Source: Bacillota bacterium (lineage in GTDB: Bacteria > Bacillota > Ch66 > Ch109). From it: a stretch of 64,000 bases of DNA. How positions within the stretch are numbered: the first letter of the stretch is position 1; the number at the start of each line of letters is the position of its first letter. Below are positions 8,947-17,785 of this stretch, piece by piece. The position numbers were made by a program, and so were the translations under genes. The notes beneath the pieces were generated by a model. That model searched no databases and was not told the origin of the DNA. It was given only the letters and a program-made list of their open reading frames with translations. The stretch is from NCBI GenBank assembly GCA_013178275.1, contig JABLWZ010000013.1:60694-124693 (forward strand), read 5' to 3'.

Positions 8947-9142
8947 TTCGCGCTATCAGAAAGTATATAAGGGAACTTTCTGATGCAAGCAAGTGTAACT
9001 AGGGCTTTCGCCTGCGCTAGAGGCTTGGCGATAGCCAAGTTTTCTTCGCGCTATCAGAAAGTATATAAGGGAACTTTCCGATGCAAGCAAGTGTAACTAG
9101 GGCTTTCGCCTGCGCTAGAGGCTTGGCGATAGCCAAGTTTTC
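8947..9142. repeat. Two tandem copies of a 98-bp structured repeat
   Basis: Copies at 8947-9044 and 9045-9142 differ at one position in the body. Each holds a 10-bp hairpin (ATCAGAAAGT with ACTTTCTGAT, loop of 10), a middle CTAG...CTAG stem around GGC-TTTC-GCC, and a 3' hairpin CTTGGC-GATA-GCCAAG followed by TTTTCTT, which looks like a terminator on the plus strand. A diverged third copy lies at 56115-56213. The second copy overlaps and encodes the last residues and stop of the minus-strand GH18 gene. Confidence 0.85.
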
Positions 9143-10395
9143 TTCGCTGCCACGGCGGACCTGAAGCCGCCCCACATTTCGTCGCTCACCAGCCCCAACC
9201 GCCAGATGGCGACACCGGCGAGTTTGTAGCGCTTGGCGATACCCACCTTCACCGGGATGCTCTCCGCGGTTTCCGAGGGGGCGGAGATGCCTAGCAGGAG
9301 CTTCTCCGACGGGACCAGGGCGGCTGCCTGCTCCACCGCCTGCCTGACCAAGCTGACCGGTTCCGGCGTGGAACCGTAGTCGTAGGCCATGATGATGATG
9401 CGGTCGGCCAGCGCCCCCAGGGCCTGATAGTCGTAACCCGGATAGGAGCTGTTGGGTGCGTGGAGGGTGAGGGTCAGCCCTCTGCCGGCGGCCCTGGTCC
9501 GTTCCGATAGGATTTTCACGAACCGGGTAAAGCTGTCCTGCACCGCCCTCAGACGCGCTCCCTCGTCCTGGAATCCCAGGCCCTCGAAGTCCAGGTTCAC
9601 CCCCTGGTACAATCGGGCCTCCGCCGCGATGCTGTCGGCGGCCCGGGTCATGGCGGCCTCGCTCGCGAGCAGGGAGGTGATGGCGCCGTCACCGTCGGTC
9701 AGGTGGACCACCATCTCGGTCTTCATCCGGTACTCCCCGGCCGTTGCGAGCACCTTTTCGTAGCCATCCGGACGCTGCCAGCCGGTCCGGCTCCTGGTCA
9801 GGAGGCTGCCGTCCTTGTCCAGGCTGTACCAGCCCAACGCCAGTTCGCTCACCGCATCCGTGTTGCCCGCCGCGCTTTCGGGGTAGGGACGGCCGAAGAG
9901 GTCGGTCCAGCTGCTGGTGCCGCTGTCGCCTAGGGCGTAGAAGCCGACCACCGACATCTCTTCGGCCGGGGTAGCGATCCTGACCCCGTTGATCGAGCTG
10001 TCCCACGCCACCTTACAATTGAAGGCCTCGCTGAAGAACCTCAGCGGTATCAGGGTTCGGCCGTTTATAATCTGCGGGGGGACGTCCAGCGATATGTAGC
10101 TGTCGTTCACGCGGGCGGTCTGGCTGCCGATCTGGAGCCAGATGGAGGTTCCCGCGTCGGACGCGGTTATGGTTTGGGCGGCGCTGTTCCAGGAGACCTT
10201 TACGTTCAGGGCCTCGGCCGTGGCCCGAAAGGGGACCAGGGTGCGCCCGTTCTGGATGACGGGCTGTACGTCGAAGGCGACCGACAGGCCGTCGACGAGC
10301 ACGGGAATGTTCGGCTCCTGGGCCAGTACCGGCGGCGCCAGGGAGCTTGTCAGGAGGAACACCTGGACCAGGAGGGCTAGGATAAGCTTTTTCAT
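9115..10395 (-). CDS. Secreted glycoside hydrolase family 18 protein with copper-amine-oxidase-type stalk domain
   Basis: ATG 10395 is preceded by AAAGGAGAA, giving 426 residues; an upstream in-frame start adds 22 residues but hides the signal peptide. Order: signal peptide (1-26, ending AQE), copper amine oxidase-like N-terminal domain (about 28-145, with the repeated NGRTL(V/I)P segments), then a GH18 barrel (about 150-420). The active-site segment QGVNLDFEG keeps the Asp and catalytic Glu of the DxxDxDxE motif, as in YaaH-type spore and cell-wall enzymes. It probably cleaves N-acetylglucosamine polymers such as peptidoglycan or chitin. The last codons lie inside the tandem 98-bp repeat, so the C-terminus may have been altered by repeat insertion. 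Confidence 0.85.
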   Translation of the reverse strand: MKKLILALLVQVFLLTSSLAPPVLAQEPNIPVLVDGLSVAFDVQPVIQNGRTLVPFRATAEALNVKVSWNSAAQTITASDAGTSIWLQIGSQTARVNDSYISLDVPPQIINGRTLIPLRFFSEAFNCKVAWDSSINGVRIATPAEEMSVVGFYALGDSGTSSWTDLFGRPYPESAAGNTDAVSELALGWYSLDKDGSLLTRSRTGWQRPDGYEKVLATAGEYRMKTEMVVHLTDGDGAITSLLASEAAMTRAADSIAAEARLYQGVNLDFEGLGFQDEGARLRAVQDSFTRFVKILSERTRAAGRGLTLTLHAPNSSYPGYDYQALGALADRIIIMAYDYGSTPEPVSLVRQAVEQAAALVPSEKLLLGISAPSETAESIPVKVGIAKRYKLAGVAIWRLGLVSDEMWGGFRSAVAAKKTWLSPSL

Positions 10396-11094
10396 TTCGT
10401 TTCTCCTTTTAGGGCTTGAGTATTGTTGGGACCAGTAGTTCTTCGCCACCAGGACCGCCAATCCCTACAATGACACGGAATTTTTACAAATTGCGGCATC
10501 GATGGTTATTACTTAATACGGTTCGTTATTTGAGCTGGAGGGGTTCGGTGCTTTCATTTTCTAATAAACCAATGATGTGTGATTATCCCTAATGCACTTG
10601 TTTTCCTTACCTGGAGGGGCGCGACACTTTGTTGAAAGTGCCAGGTTCTGACATCCATCGAACCATGGCTCACCAGTGGTGAGCGAATTCCAAGATGCTG
10701 TTCGTTTCCTTACCTGGAGAGGCGTGACACTTTGTTGAAAGTGTCGCGCATGTGAAAATATCGACAAATATTGACAAACTATCCTGGCTTGTGCAACAAT
10801 GGTAAACATATTCCCGAAACCCGCCAAACCAAGACGGATTCGAGACAGTGAACGCTTTCACAAGATGTACATAAGAAGTTCGAAGGCATTGCATGAAAAA
10901 ATCGTAGATAATTCTTATATCCGTCATCTTCAAAAAAACCCAAAAAAGCGAAATTAATAGAAAACTACTTAGTCCAAAAAAAATTATGTTTTTGTGATGG
11001 ATATTTCATTCTCTTTTTTAGCCTTTTTATTCTTTTTTGCCACTGGGGAACACCCCAAGGGGTGTTATCAGGATACAGAAAGGGGGAATCAGGT
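10396..11094. other. 700-bp intergenic region with two copies of a 39-bp motif
   Basis: No convincing gene. A 39-bp sequence occurs at 10602-10640 and 10705-10743 with two mismatches. Its 3' half is the hairpin CACTTT-GTTG-AAAGTG; in the second copy the stem extends to 12 bp (GCGTGACACTTT with AAAGTGTCGCGC). The remaining DNA is AT-richer than its neighbours. A further perfect hairpin AACACCCC-AA-GGGGTGTT (11049-11066) lies just before nuoA. No strong SigA promoter for the nuo operon was identified. Confidence 0.65.
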
Positions 11095-11451
11095 TTGCTG
11101 CATGAATTCGGAGGGATCGGCCTGTTTCTGCTGGTGGCCGTGCTTTTCGGTCTGGGAAGCCTCACCGCCGCCTGGCTGGTGCAGCCCCGGAAACCCAACC
11201 CGATCAAGATGGACACCTACGAGTGCGGTCTGGAGACCGAGGGGAAGACCTGGATCCAGTTTCGGTCGCAGTACCTGATCTACGGGCTGCTGTTCGTGGC
11301 CTTCGACGTGGAGACGGTTTTTCTCTTTCCCTGGGCGGTCAGGTTCGGGAAGCTGGGCCTGTTCGCCTTCGCGGAAATGATCGTGTTTATCTCCATCCTG
11401 CTGATCGGTCTCTGGTATGCGTGGAAGGAGGGGGTGCTGGAGTGGCTGTAA
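11095..11451 (+). CDS. nuoA: NADH-quinone oxidoreductase-type subunit A (NuoA)
   Basis: A 118-residue membrane subunit of complex I with three hydrophobic segments. The conserved YECGLE segment and the [12 protein letters not shown] loop are diagnostic of NuoA. TTG 11095 is the preferred start, since AGGGGG lies about 8 nt upstream; GTG 11062 is an alternative. It is the first gene of an 11-gene operon and overlaps nuoB by 10 bp. Confidence 0.93.
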   Translation: MLHEFGGIGLFLLVAVLFGLGSLTAAWLVQPRKPNPIKMDTYECGLETEGKTWIQFRSQYLIYGLLFVAFDVETVFLFPWAVRFGKLGLFAFAEMIVFISILLIGLWYAWKEGVLEWL

Positions 11452-12005
11452 ACGAATCGATGATCGACGCCCTGGCCGCGGCCCGGGAAGAGGCCTTCCG
11501 GGATCACGACGTGGAAACCCTGGCCAAACACAACATCGTCGTAACCACCATCGAGAAGGTGCTCAACTGGGGGCGCGCTCACTCCTTCTGGCCGGCGACC
11601 TTCGGCCTGGCCTGCTGCACCATCGAGATGATGGCGACCGCGGGCGCCAGGTACGACCTGTCCCGTTTCGGTTACGAGCTTTTCCGGGCCTCACCCCGCC
11701 AGGCGGACCTGATCATCATCCCGGGCCCGGTGTCCTGGAAGCTGAAGCCCCTGGTGGAGCGGGTTTACCACCAGATGGCCGAACCCAAGTACGTCATCGC
11801 CATGGGCAACTGCGCCATCAGCGGCGGGCCCTTCCGGGACTCCTACGCGGTGGTGCCGGGGGCGGACAGCTTCCTGCCGGTGGATGTCTACATCCCGGGG
11901 TGCCCGCCCCGTCCCGAGGCGCTGCTGCACGGACTGCTGCAGCTCCGGCGGAAGGTGCTGGATCCCCAGGTGGTCAGCGGCGTAGAGGCTGCAGAAAAAT
12001 CGTGA
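11442..12005 (+). CDS. nuoB: Complex I subunit B (NuoB), N2 iron-sulfur cluster carrier
   Basis: GTG 11442 follows AAGGAGGGG with ideal spacing and overlaps the nuoA end. The 187-residue protein holds the terminal [4Fe-4S] cluster N2, which passes electrons to quinone. All four ligands are visible: the Cys58-Cys59 pair, Cys124 (GNCAISGG) and Cys154 (PGCPPRPEA). It is a peripheral-arm subunit bound to NuoD, NuoC and NuoI. Confidence 0.95.
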   Translation: MAVNESMIDALAAAREEAFRDHDVETLAKHNIVVTTIEKVLNWGRAHSFWPATFGLACCTIEMMATAGARYDLSRFGYELFRASPRQADLIIIPGPVSWKLKPLVERVYHQMAEPKYVIAMGNCAISGGPFRDSYAVVPGADSFLPVDVYIPGCPPRPEALLHGLLQLRRKVLDPQVVSGVEAAEKS

Positions 12006-12015
12006 GGTAAAAGCA

Positions 12016-12492
12016 ATGGCGAACAATCTTATCGCACCAGAGATCTTGGACAAGATGCTGCAGGAATGGGAGCAGGAAACCCTGGAGATCGTCCCCGACC
12101 CGTTCATCACCAAACTCCAGGTAAAGGAGTTCGAGCTGCTGTCCCTGCTGGAGAACTTAAAATACAGCACCTACCTCAGGTTCGACCTGCTGATGGACCT
12201 GACCGCGATCGACTACCTGGACCACTTCACCCTGGTCTACGTGCTGTACTCGACCCGCCTGGGGCATAGGGTGATGGTCAGGTGCGACGTTCCCCGGGAT
12301 AAGAACCGGGTCATCTCGGCCGTCAACCTTTACTCGGCCGCCGATATCCTCGAACGCGAGGTGTACGACCTGATGGGGATAGACTTCGTCGGGCATCCCA
12401 ACCTGAAGCGGATCATCATGGCGGACGACTTCGTGGGGCATCCCCTGCGCAAGGACTTCCAGAGGGGGATCGGGAGGGTGGACAATGCCTAG
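12016..12492 (+). CDS. nuoC: Complex I subunit C (NuoC, 30-kDa type)
   Basis: This 158-residue peripheral subunit carries the signature EREVYDLMGIDFVGHPNLKR and ends in GHPLRKDF, the usual 30-kDa family finish. It is separate from NuoD rather than fused to it. ATG 12016 has a GAGG site. The last codons overlap nuoD by 8 bp, suggesting translational coupling. Confidence 0.93.
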   Translation: MANNLIAPEILDKMLQEWEQETLEIVPDPFITKLQVKEFELLSLLENLKYSTYLRFDLLMDLTAIDYLDHFTLVYVLYSTRLGHRVMVRCDVPRDKNRVISAVNLYSAADILEREVYDLMGIDFVGHPNLKRIIMADDFVGHPLRKDFQRGIGRVDNA

Positions 12493-13582
12493 AACACAGG
12501 AGATATCGCTCAACCTGGGCCCGCAGCACCCGAGCACCCACGGGGTATACCGCAGCATACTGACCATGGACGGGGAGACCATCACCCAGGCCGAAAACGT
12601 CATCGGCTACCTGCACCGGGGCCTGGAAAAGGTGGCGGAGTCGTGCATCTACGCCCAGTACGTGCCCTACACCGACCGGATCGACTACCTGGCGCCGCTG
12701 ATCTACGAACACGGCTACGTGGGTACGGTGGAGAGGATGCTGGGGCTGGAGGTTCCCGAGCGGGCGGAGTACCTGCGGGTGATCATGGCGGAGCTTTCAA
12801 GGATCGCTTCGCACCTGATATTCGCGGGGACCATGGCCATCGACCTGGCCGGCACCACCGCCTGGTTCTACTGCTACCGGGAGCGGGAGAAGATCCTCGA
12901 CCTGTTCGAGATGGTCGCGGGTCAGCGGATGACCACCAACTACATGCGGATCGGGGGAGTGGCCCACGACCTGCCTGAGGAGTTTTTCCCGGCCTGCCGG
13001 GGTTTCCTCGAAAGTTTCCCGGAAAAGATGAACGAGATACACCAGCTTCTGACCGGCAACGAGATATTCCTTGCCCGCACCCGGGGGATTGGGACCTTGA
13101 GCGGCGAAAAGGCCGTCTCCTACGGCGTCACCGGCCCGAACCTCAGGGCCAGCGGGGTCGCCTACGACGTCAGAAGGTGCGAGCCGTACAGCATTTATGA
13201 CCGTTTCGAGTTCGAGGTGCCGACCGGGCAGCACGGTGACTCGTTCGACCGCTACTGCATGCGGTTCGCCGAGATGGCCGAAAGCTTGAAGATCATCGAA
13301 CAGGCGATAGCGGGCCTGCCCGAGGGCCCGGTGATGGCCAAGGTCCCGAAGGTCATTAAGCCGCCGGCGGGAGACATCTATCACATGGTGGAGTCATCCA
13401 AGGGGGCGCTGGGGTTCTACCTGGTCAGCGACGGGAGCGCCAGGATCTATCGGCTGCACATCCGGGGGCCCTCCTTCCTCACCATCGGGGTGTTCCCCGA
13501 GATGGCCAAGGGCTGGATGATGCAGGACGTGATTTCGATACTGGCGTCCATCGACCCGGTGCTCGGCGAGATAGACCGCTAG
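12485..13582 (+). CDS. nuoD: Complex I subunit D (NuoD, 49-kDa type)
   Basis: This 365-residue quinone-site subunit, related to the [NiFe]-hydrogenase large subunit, begins with the family signature LNLGPQHPSTHGVYR. The YLHRGLEK segment, the GTMAIDLAG region and a C-terminal DPVLGEIDR are also typical. The hydrogenase Ni-binding cysteines are absent, so it is a complex I and not a hydrogenase subunit. It sits between nuoC and nuoH in the usual order, but nuoE, nuoF and nuoG are missing. Confidence 0.95.
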   Translation: MPRTQEISLNLGPQHPSTHGVYRSILTMDGETITQAENVIGYLHRGLEKVAESCIYAQYVPYTDRIDYLAPLIYEHGYVGTVERMLGLEVPERAEYLRVIMAELSRIASHLIFAGTMAIDLAGTTAWFYCYREREKILDLFEMVAGQRMTTNYMRIGGVAHDLPEEFFPACRGFLESFPEKMNEIHQLLTGNEIFLARTRGIGTLSGEKAVSYGVTGPNLRASGVAYDVRRCEPYSIYDRFEFEVPTGQHGDSFDRYCMRFAEMAESLKIIEQAIAGLPEGPVMAKVPKVIKPPAGDIYHMVESSKGALGFYLVSDGSARIYRLHIRGPSFLTIGVFPEMAKGWMMQDVISILASIDPVLGEIDR

Positions 13583-13597
13583 AAAGGGGGCTGTTAG

Positions 13598-14644
13598 ATG
13601 AACCGGCTGGAAGATGTTTTCGTGAATCTGGGGGACTGGGTGCGTACCCTGGTCGCCGGCTGGACGGCCTCCACCAGCCTGGCCGACCTGGCGGTGACGC
13701 TGCTGGGGATCGCCGGGATTATCGCCCTGATCCTGGTGGACGTGATGCTGCTGGTGTGGGGCGAGCGCAAGGTGGCTGGGTTCCTCCAGGAGCGGCCGGG
13801 GCCGAACCGGGTAGGCCCGGCGGGTCTGCTGCAGACCATGGCGGACGCCTTGAAACTGCTGGGCAAGGAGGACATCGTCCCCACCCGGACCGACAAGTGG
13901 GTGTTCCGCATCGCCGCCCCGCTGGTGTTCGTACCCGCGATCATGCTCTACGCGGTGATCCCCTACGGTAAGGGGATGGTACCGGTAGACCTCAGCGTCG
14001 GGCTGTTCTACTGTTTTTCCATATCCTCGCTGGGTACGATGTCTTTCCTGATGGCCGGATGGGGTTCCTGCAACAAGTACTCCCTCCTGGGCGGGATGCG
14101 CACCGTGGCCCAGATGATAAGCTACGAGATACCCCTGCTGCTTTCGGTGCTGGGGGTGGTGATGATCGCCGGCTCCCTGAACCTGTCGGAGATAGTGGCC
14201 GCGCAGAATAGGGTCTGGTTCATCCTGCTGCAGCCGGTGGCTTTCGTGATATTCTTCATGGCCGCCACCGCCGAGCTGAACCGGGGGCCGTTCGACCTGC
14301 CCGAGGGGGAACAGGAGCTGGTGGCCGGGGTCTACACCGAGTATAGCGGGATGCGTTGGGCGCTCTTCTTCCTGGCCGAGTACACCAACATGGTGTCCAT
14401 GTCCGCTATCGCGGTCACCCTGTTCTTCGGCGGGTGGCAGGGGCCCTGGTTCCCATCCTGGGTCTGGTTCCTGCTCAAGGTCTACTTCGTCGTCTTCATC
14501 TTTATGGTGGTGAAGTGGACCTTCCCGCGGATCAGGGTCGACCACCTGATGAACTTCAGCTGGAAGGTGCTGATACCCGTTTCCCTGGCCAACATACTCC
14601 TGACCGGGGTAGGCATCGAAATATTTAACTGGTTGGGGAGGTGA
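13598..14644 (+). CDS. nuoH: Complex I subunit H (NuoH)
   Basis: A 348-residue polytopic subunit with about eight to nine hydrophobic segments, joining the quinone site to the proton pumps. Diagnostic stretches are [20 protein letters not shown], near residues 51-70, and [23 protein letters not shown] 13598 follows AAAGGGGG. Its stop is just before the nuoI start. Confidence 0.95.
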   Translation: MNRLEDVFVNLGDWVRTLVAGWTASTSLADLAVTLLGIAGIIALILVDVMLLVWGERKVAGFLQERPGPNRVGPAGLLQTMADALKLLGKEDIVPTRTDKWVFRIAAPLVFVPAIMLYAVIPYGKGMVPVDLSVGLFYCFSISSLGTMSFLMAGWGSCNKYSLLGGMRTVAQMISYEIPLLLSVLGVVMIAGSLNLSEIVAAQNRVWFILLQPVAFVIFFMAATAELNRGPFDLPEGEQELVAGVYTEYSGMRWALFFLAEYTNMVSMSAIAVTLFFGGWQGPWFPSWVWFLLKVYFVVFIFMVVKWTFPRIRVDHLMNFSWKVLIPVSLANILLTGVGIEIFNWLGR

Positions 14645-14649
14645 GGCGG

Positions 14650-15036
14650 ATGTATGGACTGGGACTGCTTAAAGGATTGAAGGTAACGCTGAGCCACTTT
14701 TTCGGCCAAAAGATCACCCGGGAATACCCCGAGGAGCTTCCGCCGCTGCCCCCACGGTCGCGCGGATACTTCGCCTTCGACGCGGAAAAGTGCACCGCCT
14801 GCGGCCTGTGCAAGAACTCCTGCCCCAACCGGGTGATCACCGTGGAGGGGGAGAAGGGGGAGGACGGCAAGCGCCGGGCCAGCTACTACCGAATGGATAT
14901 CGAGTACTGCCTGTTCTGCGGGCTGTGTGTGGAGGCCTGCCCCTTCGGGGCGCTGTACCAGACCACGGACTTCGAGCACTCCACCTACCACCGGAAAGAT
15001 ATCCCGCTCGAACTTTTAGGGAAGAAGGTGAGCTGA
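14650..15036 (+). CDS. nuoI: Complex I subunit I (NuoI), 2[4Fe-4S] ferredoxin-like
   Basis: ATG 14650 is served by GGAGGTGAG; GTG 14641 would add three residues. The 128-residue protein has two CxxCxxCxxxCP clusters (CTACGLCKNSCP and CLFCGLCVEACP) that pass electrons to N2 in NuoB. Without NuoEFG in the operon, this subunit is a plausible docking point for an external donor such as ferredoxin. Its stop TGA overlaps the nuoJ ATG. Confidence 0.94.
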   Translation: MYGLGLLKGLKVTLSHFFGQKITREYPEELPPLPPRSRGYFAFDAEKCTACGLCKNSCPNRVITVEGEKGEDGKRRASYYRMDIEYCLFCGLCVEACPFGALYQTTDFEHSTYHRKDIPLELLGKKVS

Positions 15037-15536
15037 TGGCGATCACCGATCTGGTTTTCTGGGTCCTGGCCGTGGTGATACTCGGTTCCAGCCTGGCGGT
15101 GGTCTCCGCCAAGAACCTGGTCCACGCCGCCCTCTTCATGGTGCTGACGTTTTTCGGGATCTCCGGCATCTACGCGCTGCTGGAAGCGGACTTCCTGGCG
15201 GTGGTGCAGATACTCATCTACGTCGGGGCGATCGCGGTCCTGATCATCTTCGGGGTGATGCTCACCCAGCGCGAGGACATGGGGGAGACCAACACCTCCT
15301 CGCCGCACCGGCTGACCGCGGCGGCGGTCATCGGGGTGTTTCTGGTCACCATCGTATCAGCGGTCTACCGCACCGACTGGAGGATCGACCCGTCGCCCGC
15401 CCTGCCCAGCACGGTGGGGCCGATCGCCGACCTGATGCTGTCCACCTTCGTGGTGCCCTTCGAGGCGGTGGGCATCCTGCTCACAGTGGCTATCCTGGGC
15501 GCAATCATCATATCCAAGGGGAGGCGTTCGACATGA
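15036..15536 (+). CDS. nuoJ: Complex I subunit J (NuoJ)
   Basis: ATG 15036 overlaps the nuoI stop (TGATG) and follows a GAAGGTGAG site. The 166-residue product has five hydrophobic segments and the conserved QILIYVGAIAVLIIFGVML helix with its pi-bulge region. A longer frame upstream is only an open-frame artefact across nuoI. Confidence 0.93.
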   Translation: MAITDLVFWVLAVVILGSSLAVVSAKNLVHAALFMVLTFFGISGIYALLEADFLAVVQILIYVGAIAVLIIFGVMLTQREDMGETNTSSPHRLTAAAVIGVFLVTIVSAVYRTDWRIDPSPALPSTVGPIADLMLSTFVVPFEAVGILLTVAILGAIIISKGRRST

Positions 15537-15850
15537 CCCTGACTGTAACCCTGCACCACTACCTGGCGCTGGCCGGGATACTGTTCTGCATCGGCCTTTA
15601 CGCGGCCCTGGCCAAGCAGAACGCCATCTCCATCCTGATGGGGATCGAGCTGATGCTGAACGCGGTAAACATCAACCTGGTGGCCTTCAACCGGTTCATC
15701 AACCCCTCGCTGCTCACGGGGCACGTCTTCAGCATCTTCGTGATGGCCCTGGCGGCGGCCGAGGTAACGGTGGGCCTAGCCCTGGTGCTGAGCGTCTACC
15801 GAGACCAGCTGACGGTAAACATCAACAAGATGGACGGACTAAAGTGGTAG
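15533..15850 (+). CDS. nuoK: Complex I subunit K (NuoK)
   Basis: This 105-residue subunit has three membrane helices. The MGIELMLNAVNIN segment carries the conserved membrane Glu, and a second Glu lies in AAAEVTVGLAL; both belong to the proton pathway. ATG 15533 overlaps the nuoJ stop and has GGGGAGG upstream. Confidence 0.95.
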   Translation: MTLTVTLHHYLALAGILFCIGLYAALAKQNAISILMGIELMLNAVNINLVAFNRFINPSLLTGHVFSIFVMALAAAEVTVGLALVLSVYRDQLTVNINKMDGLKW

Positions 15851-15880
15851 TCATGTTCAGATAAAGGCAGGTGCAAAGAA

Positions 15881-17785
15881 GTGACTCGACTGGCGATGGA
15901 CAACGCCTGGCTGATACCTCTGCTTCCCGGTCTGGCTTTCGCACTGATCGCGCTCATCCTGCGCCGGACCCCGGCGGTGGCGGCGGCGGTGTCGATTACG
16001 GCAATCATAGGTTCTTTCATAACCTCACTCCTGGTCATCAAGGGGGTGTTGGTAGATCCCGCGGTTTACGAATACGGCAGCCGCTGGTTCACAATGCCGG
16101 GGCTTAACGCCGAGATGGGGATACTGCTCGACCCCATCGCCGCGGTGATGCTGCTGGTGGTCACCCTGGTGGCGATGATGGTCCAGGTCTACTCTCTCGG
16201 ATACATGCGCGGCGACCCCGGGTACCCCAGCTACTTCGCCTACCAGTCGCTGTTCGCGGCCTCCATGCTGGGGCTGGTACTGGCCAACAACTTCCTGCAG
16301 CTCTTCGTCTTCTGGGAGCTGGTGGGCCTGTGCTCCTACCTGCTGATCGGGTTCTGGTTCGGTAAGCCCGAGGCCCGGGAGGCGGCCAAAAAGGCCTTCG
16401 TGACCAACCGGGTGGGAGACTTCGGGTTCCTCCTGGGGATACTGCTCTTACAGATTGTCTTCGGGACCCTGAACTTCGTGAAACTCCAACCCCTGGTCGG
16501 TCTTTACGAATCGACGGCACTCCTGACCGGGCTGGCCTTACTGATATTCACCGGGCCGATCGGCAAGTCGGCGCAGTTCCCCCTGCACGTCTGGCTTCCC
16601 GACGCCATGGAAGGCCCCACCCCGGTCAGCGCCCTGATCCACGCCGCGACCATGGTGGTGGCCGGGGTGTACCTGGTGGCCCGGGCGTTCTTCCTGTTTG
16701 CCGCCGCGCCTAAGGCGCTGCTGGTGGTGGCCTACCTGGGAGGGTTCACCGCCCTGTTCGCCGCCACCATCGCCCTGACCCAGAACGACATCAAGCGGAT
16801 ACTGGCCTACTCGACCTTGAGCCAGCTGGGTTACATGATCATGGCCCTGGGGGTGGGCAGCCTCACCGCGGGGATGTTTCACTTGATGACCCACGCCTTC
16901 TTCAAGGCCCTGCTGTTCCTGGGCGCGGGCAGCGTCATCCACGCCCTGCACGGCAAGCAGGACATCTGGGAGATGGGAGGGCTCACTCGCCGGATGCCGG
17001 TGACCACCGGGACCTTCATCGTCGGTGCGCTGGCCCTGGCGGGCATCTTTCCCCTGGCGGGGTTCTGGAGCAAGGACGAGATACTCTCAGCCTCGCTGGC
17101 CAACGGTTATACCGGTTTATACATAGTAGGGAGTCTGGTGGCCTTCCTCACCGCGTTCTACATGTTCCGGCTGGTGTTCGTGGCATTCATGAAGCCGGCC
17201 CGGCCGGAGAACCACCCGCACGAGTCGCCGCTGACCATGACCGTCCCCCTGGTTATCCTGGGGGTGCTGTCGGTGGTGGGCGGACTGGTGGGTCTGCCCT
17301 GGCTCAAGGTCAACTTCGCCACCTACATCCACTTCGGGGAGGTCCATCACGGGGCCAACCTGGCGGTGATGGCCGTCTCCACCCTGCTGGCCCTGGCCGG
17401 CATCGGGCTGGCCTACCTGATGTACTATCGGGAGAGGATCAGGCCCGAGGCGGTGTTGGAGAGGTTCCCCGCCCTTTACAGGCTCTTTTACCACAAGTAC
17501 TATATCGACGAGATATACCAGTACCTGATTGACAAGCTGGTCGATGGGACGGCCAGGGTGCTGTACTGGGCGGACGTCCACCTGGTGGACGGCGCGGTCA
17601 ACGGCGCCGGGCGACTGGCCCAGTTGGGCGGTCTCGCCCTGCGGCTGACCCAGACCGGCCGGGCCCAGCACTACGCCCTGGTCCTGGTGGCGGTCGTGGT
17701 GGTCATGGTCCTGGCGTTCGGACTGATCAACCCGTCGCTGGTGATATCGCTCGGAGGAGGTGGGCTGGCATGGCTCTCGCGTTAG
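15881..17785 (+). CDS. nuoL: Complex I subunit L (NuoL), antiporter-like proton pump
   Basis: A 634-residue pump with about 15-16 hydrophobic segments. The GPIGKSAQFPLHVWLPDAMEGPTPVSALIH region (conserved Lys and His), the FWELVGLCSYLLIGFW segment and the C-terminal lateral-helix region are typical. GTG 15881 is used with an AGGCAGG site; ATG 15896 is an alternative. The last 16 bp overlap nuoM. Confidence 0.94.
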   Translation: MTRLAMDNAWLIPLLPGLAFALIALILRRTPAVAAAVSITAIIGSFITSLLVIKGVLVDPAVYEYGSRWFTMPGLNAEMGILLDPIAAVMLLVVTLVAMMVQVYSLGYMRGDPGYPSYFAYQSLFAASMLGLVLANNFLQLFVFWELVGLCSYLLIGFWFGKPEAREAAKKAFVTNRVGDFGFLLGILLLQIVFGTLNFVKLQPLVGLYESTALLTGLALLIFTGPIGKSAQFPLHVWLPDAMEGPTPVSALIHAATMVVAGVYLVARAFFLFAAAPKALLVVAYLGGFTALFAATIALTQNDIKRILAYSTLSQLGYMIMALGVGSLTAGMFHLMTHAFFKALLFLGAGSVIHALHGKQDIWEMGGLTRRMPVTTGTFIVGALALAGIFPLAGFWSKDEILSASLANGYTGLYIVGSLVAFLTAFYMFRLVFVAFMKPARPENHPHESPLTMTVPLVILGVLSVVGGLVGLPWLKVNFATYIHFGEVHHGANLAVMAVSTLLALAGIGLAYLMYYRERIRPEAVLERFPALYRLFYHKYYIDEIYQYLIDKLVDGTARVLYWADVHLVDGAVNGAGRLAQLGGLALRLTQTGRAQHYALVLVAVVVVMVLAFGLINPSLVISLGGGGLAWLSR

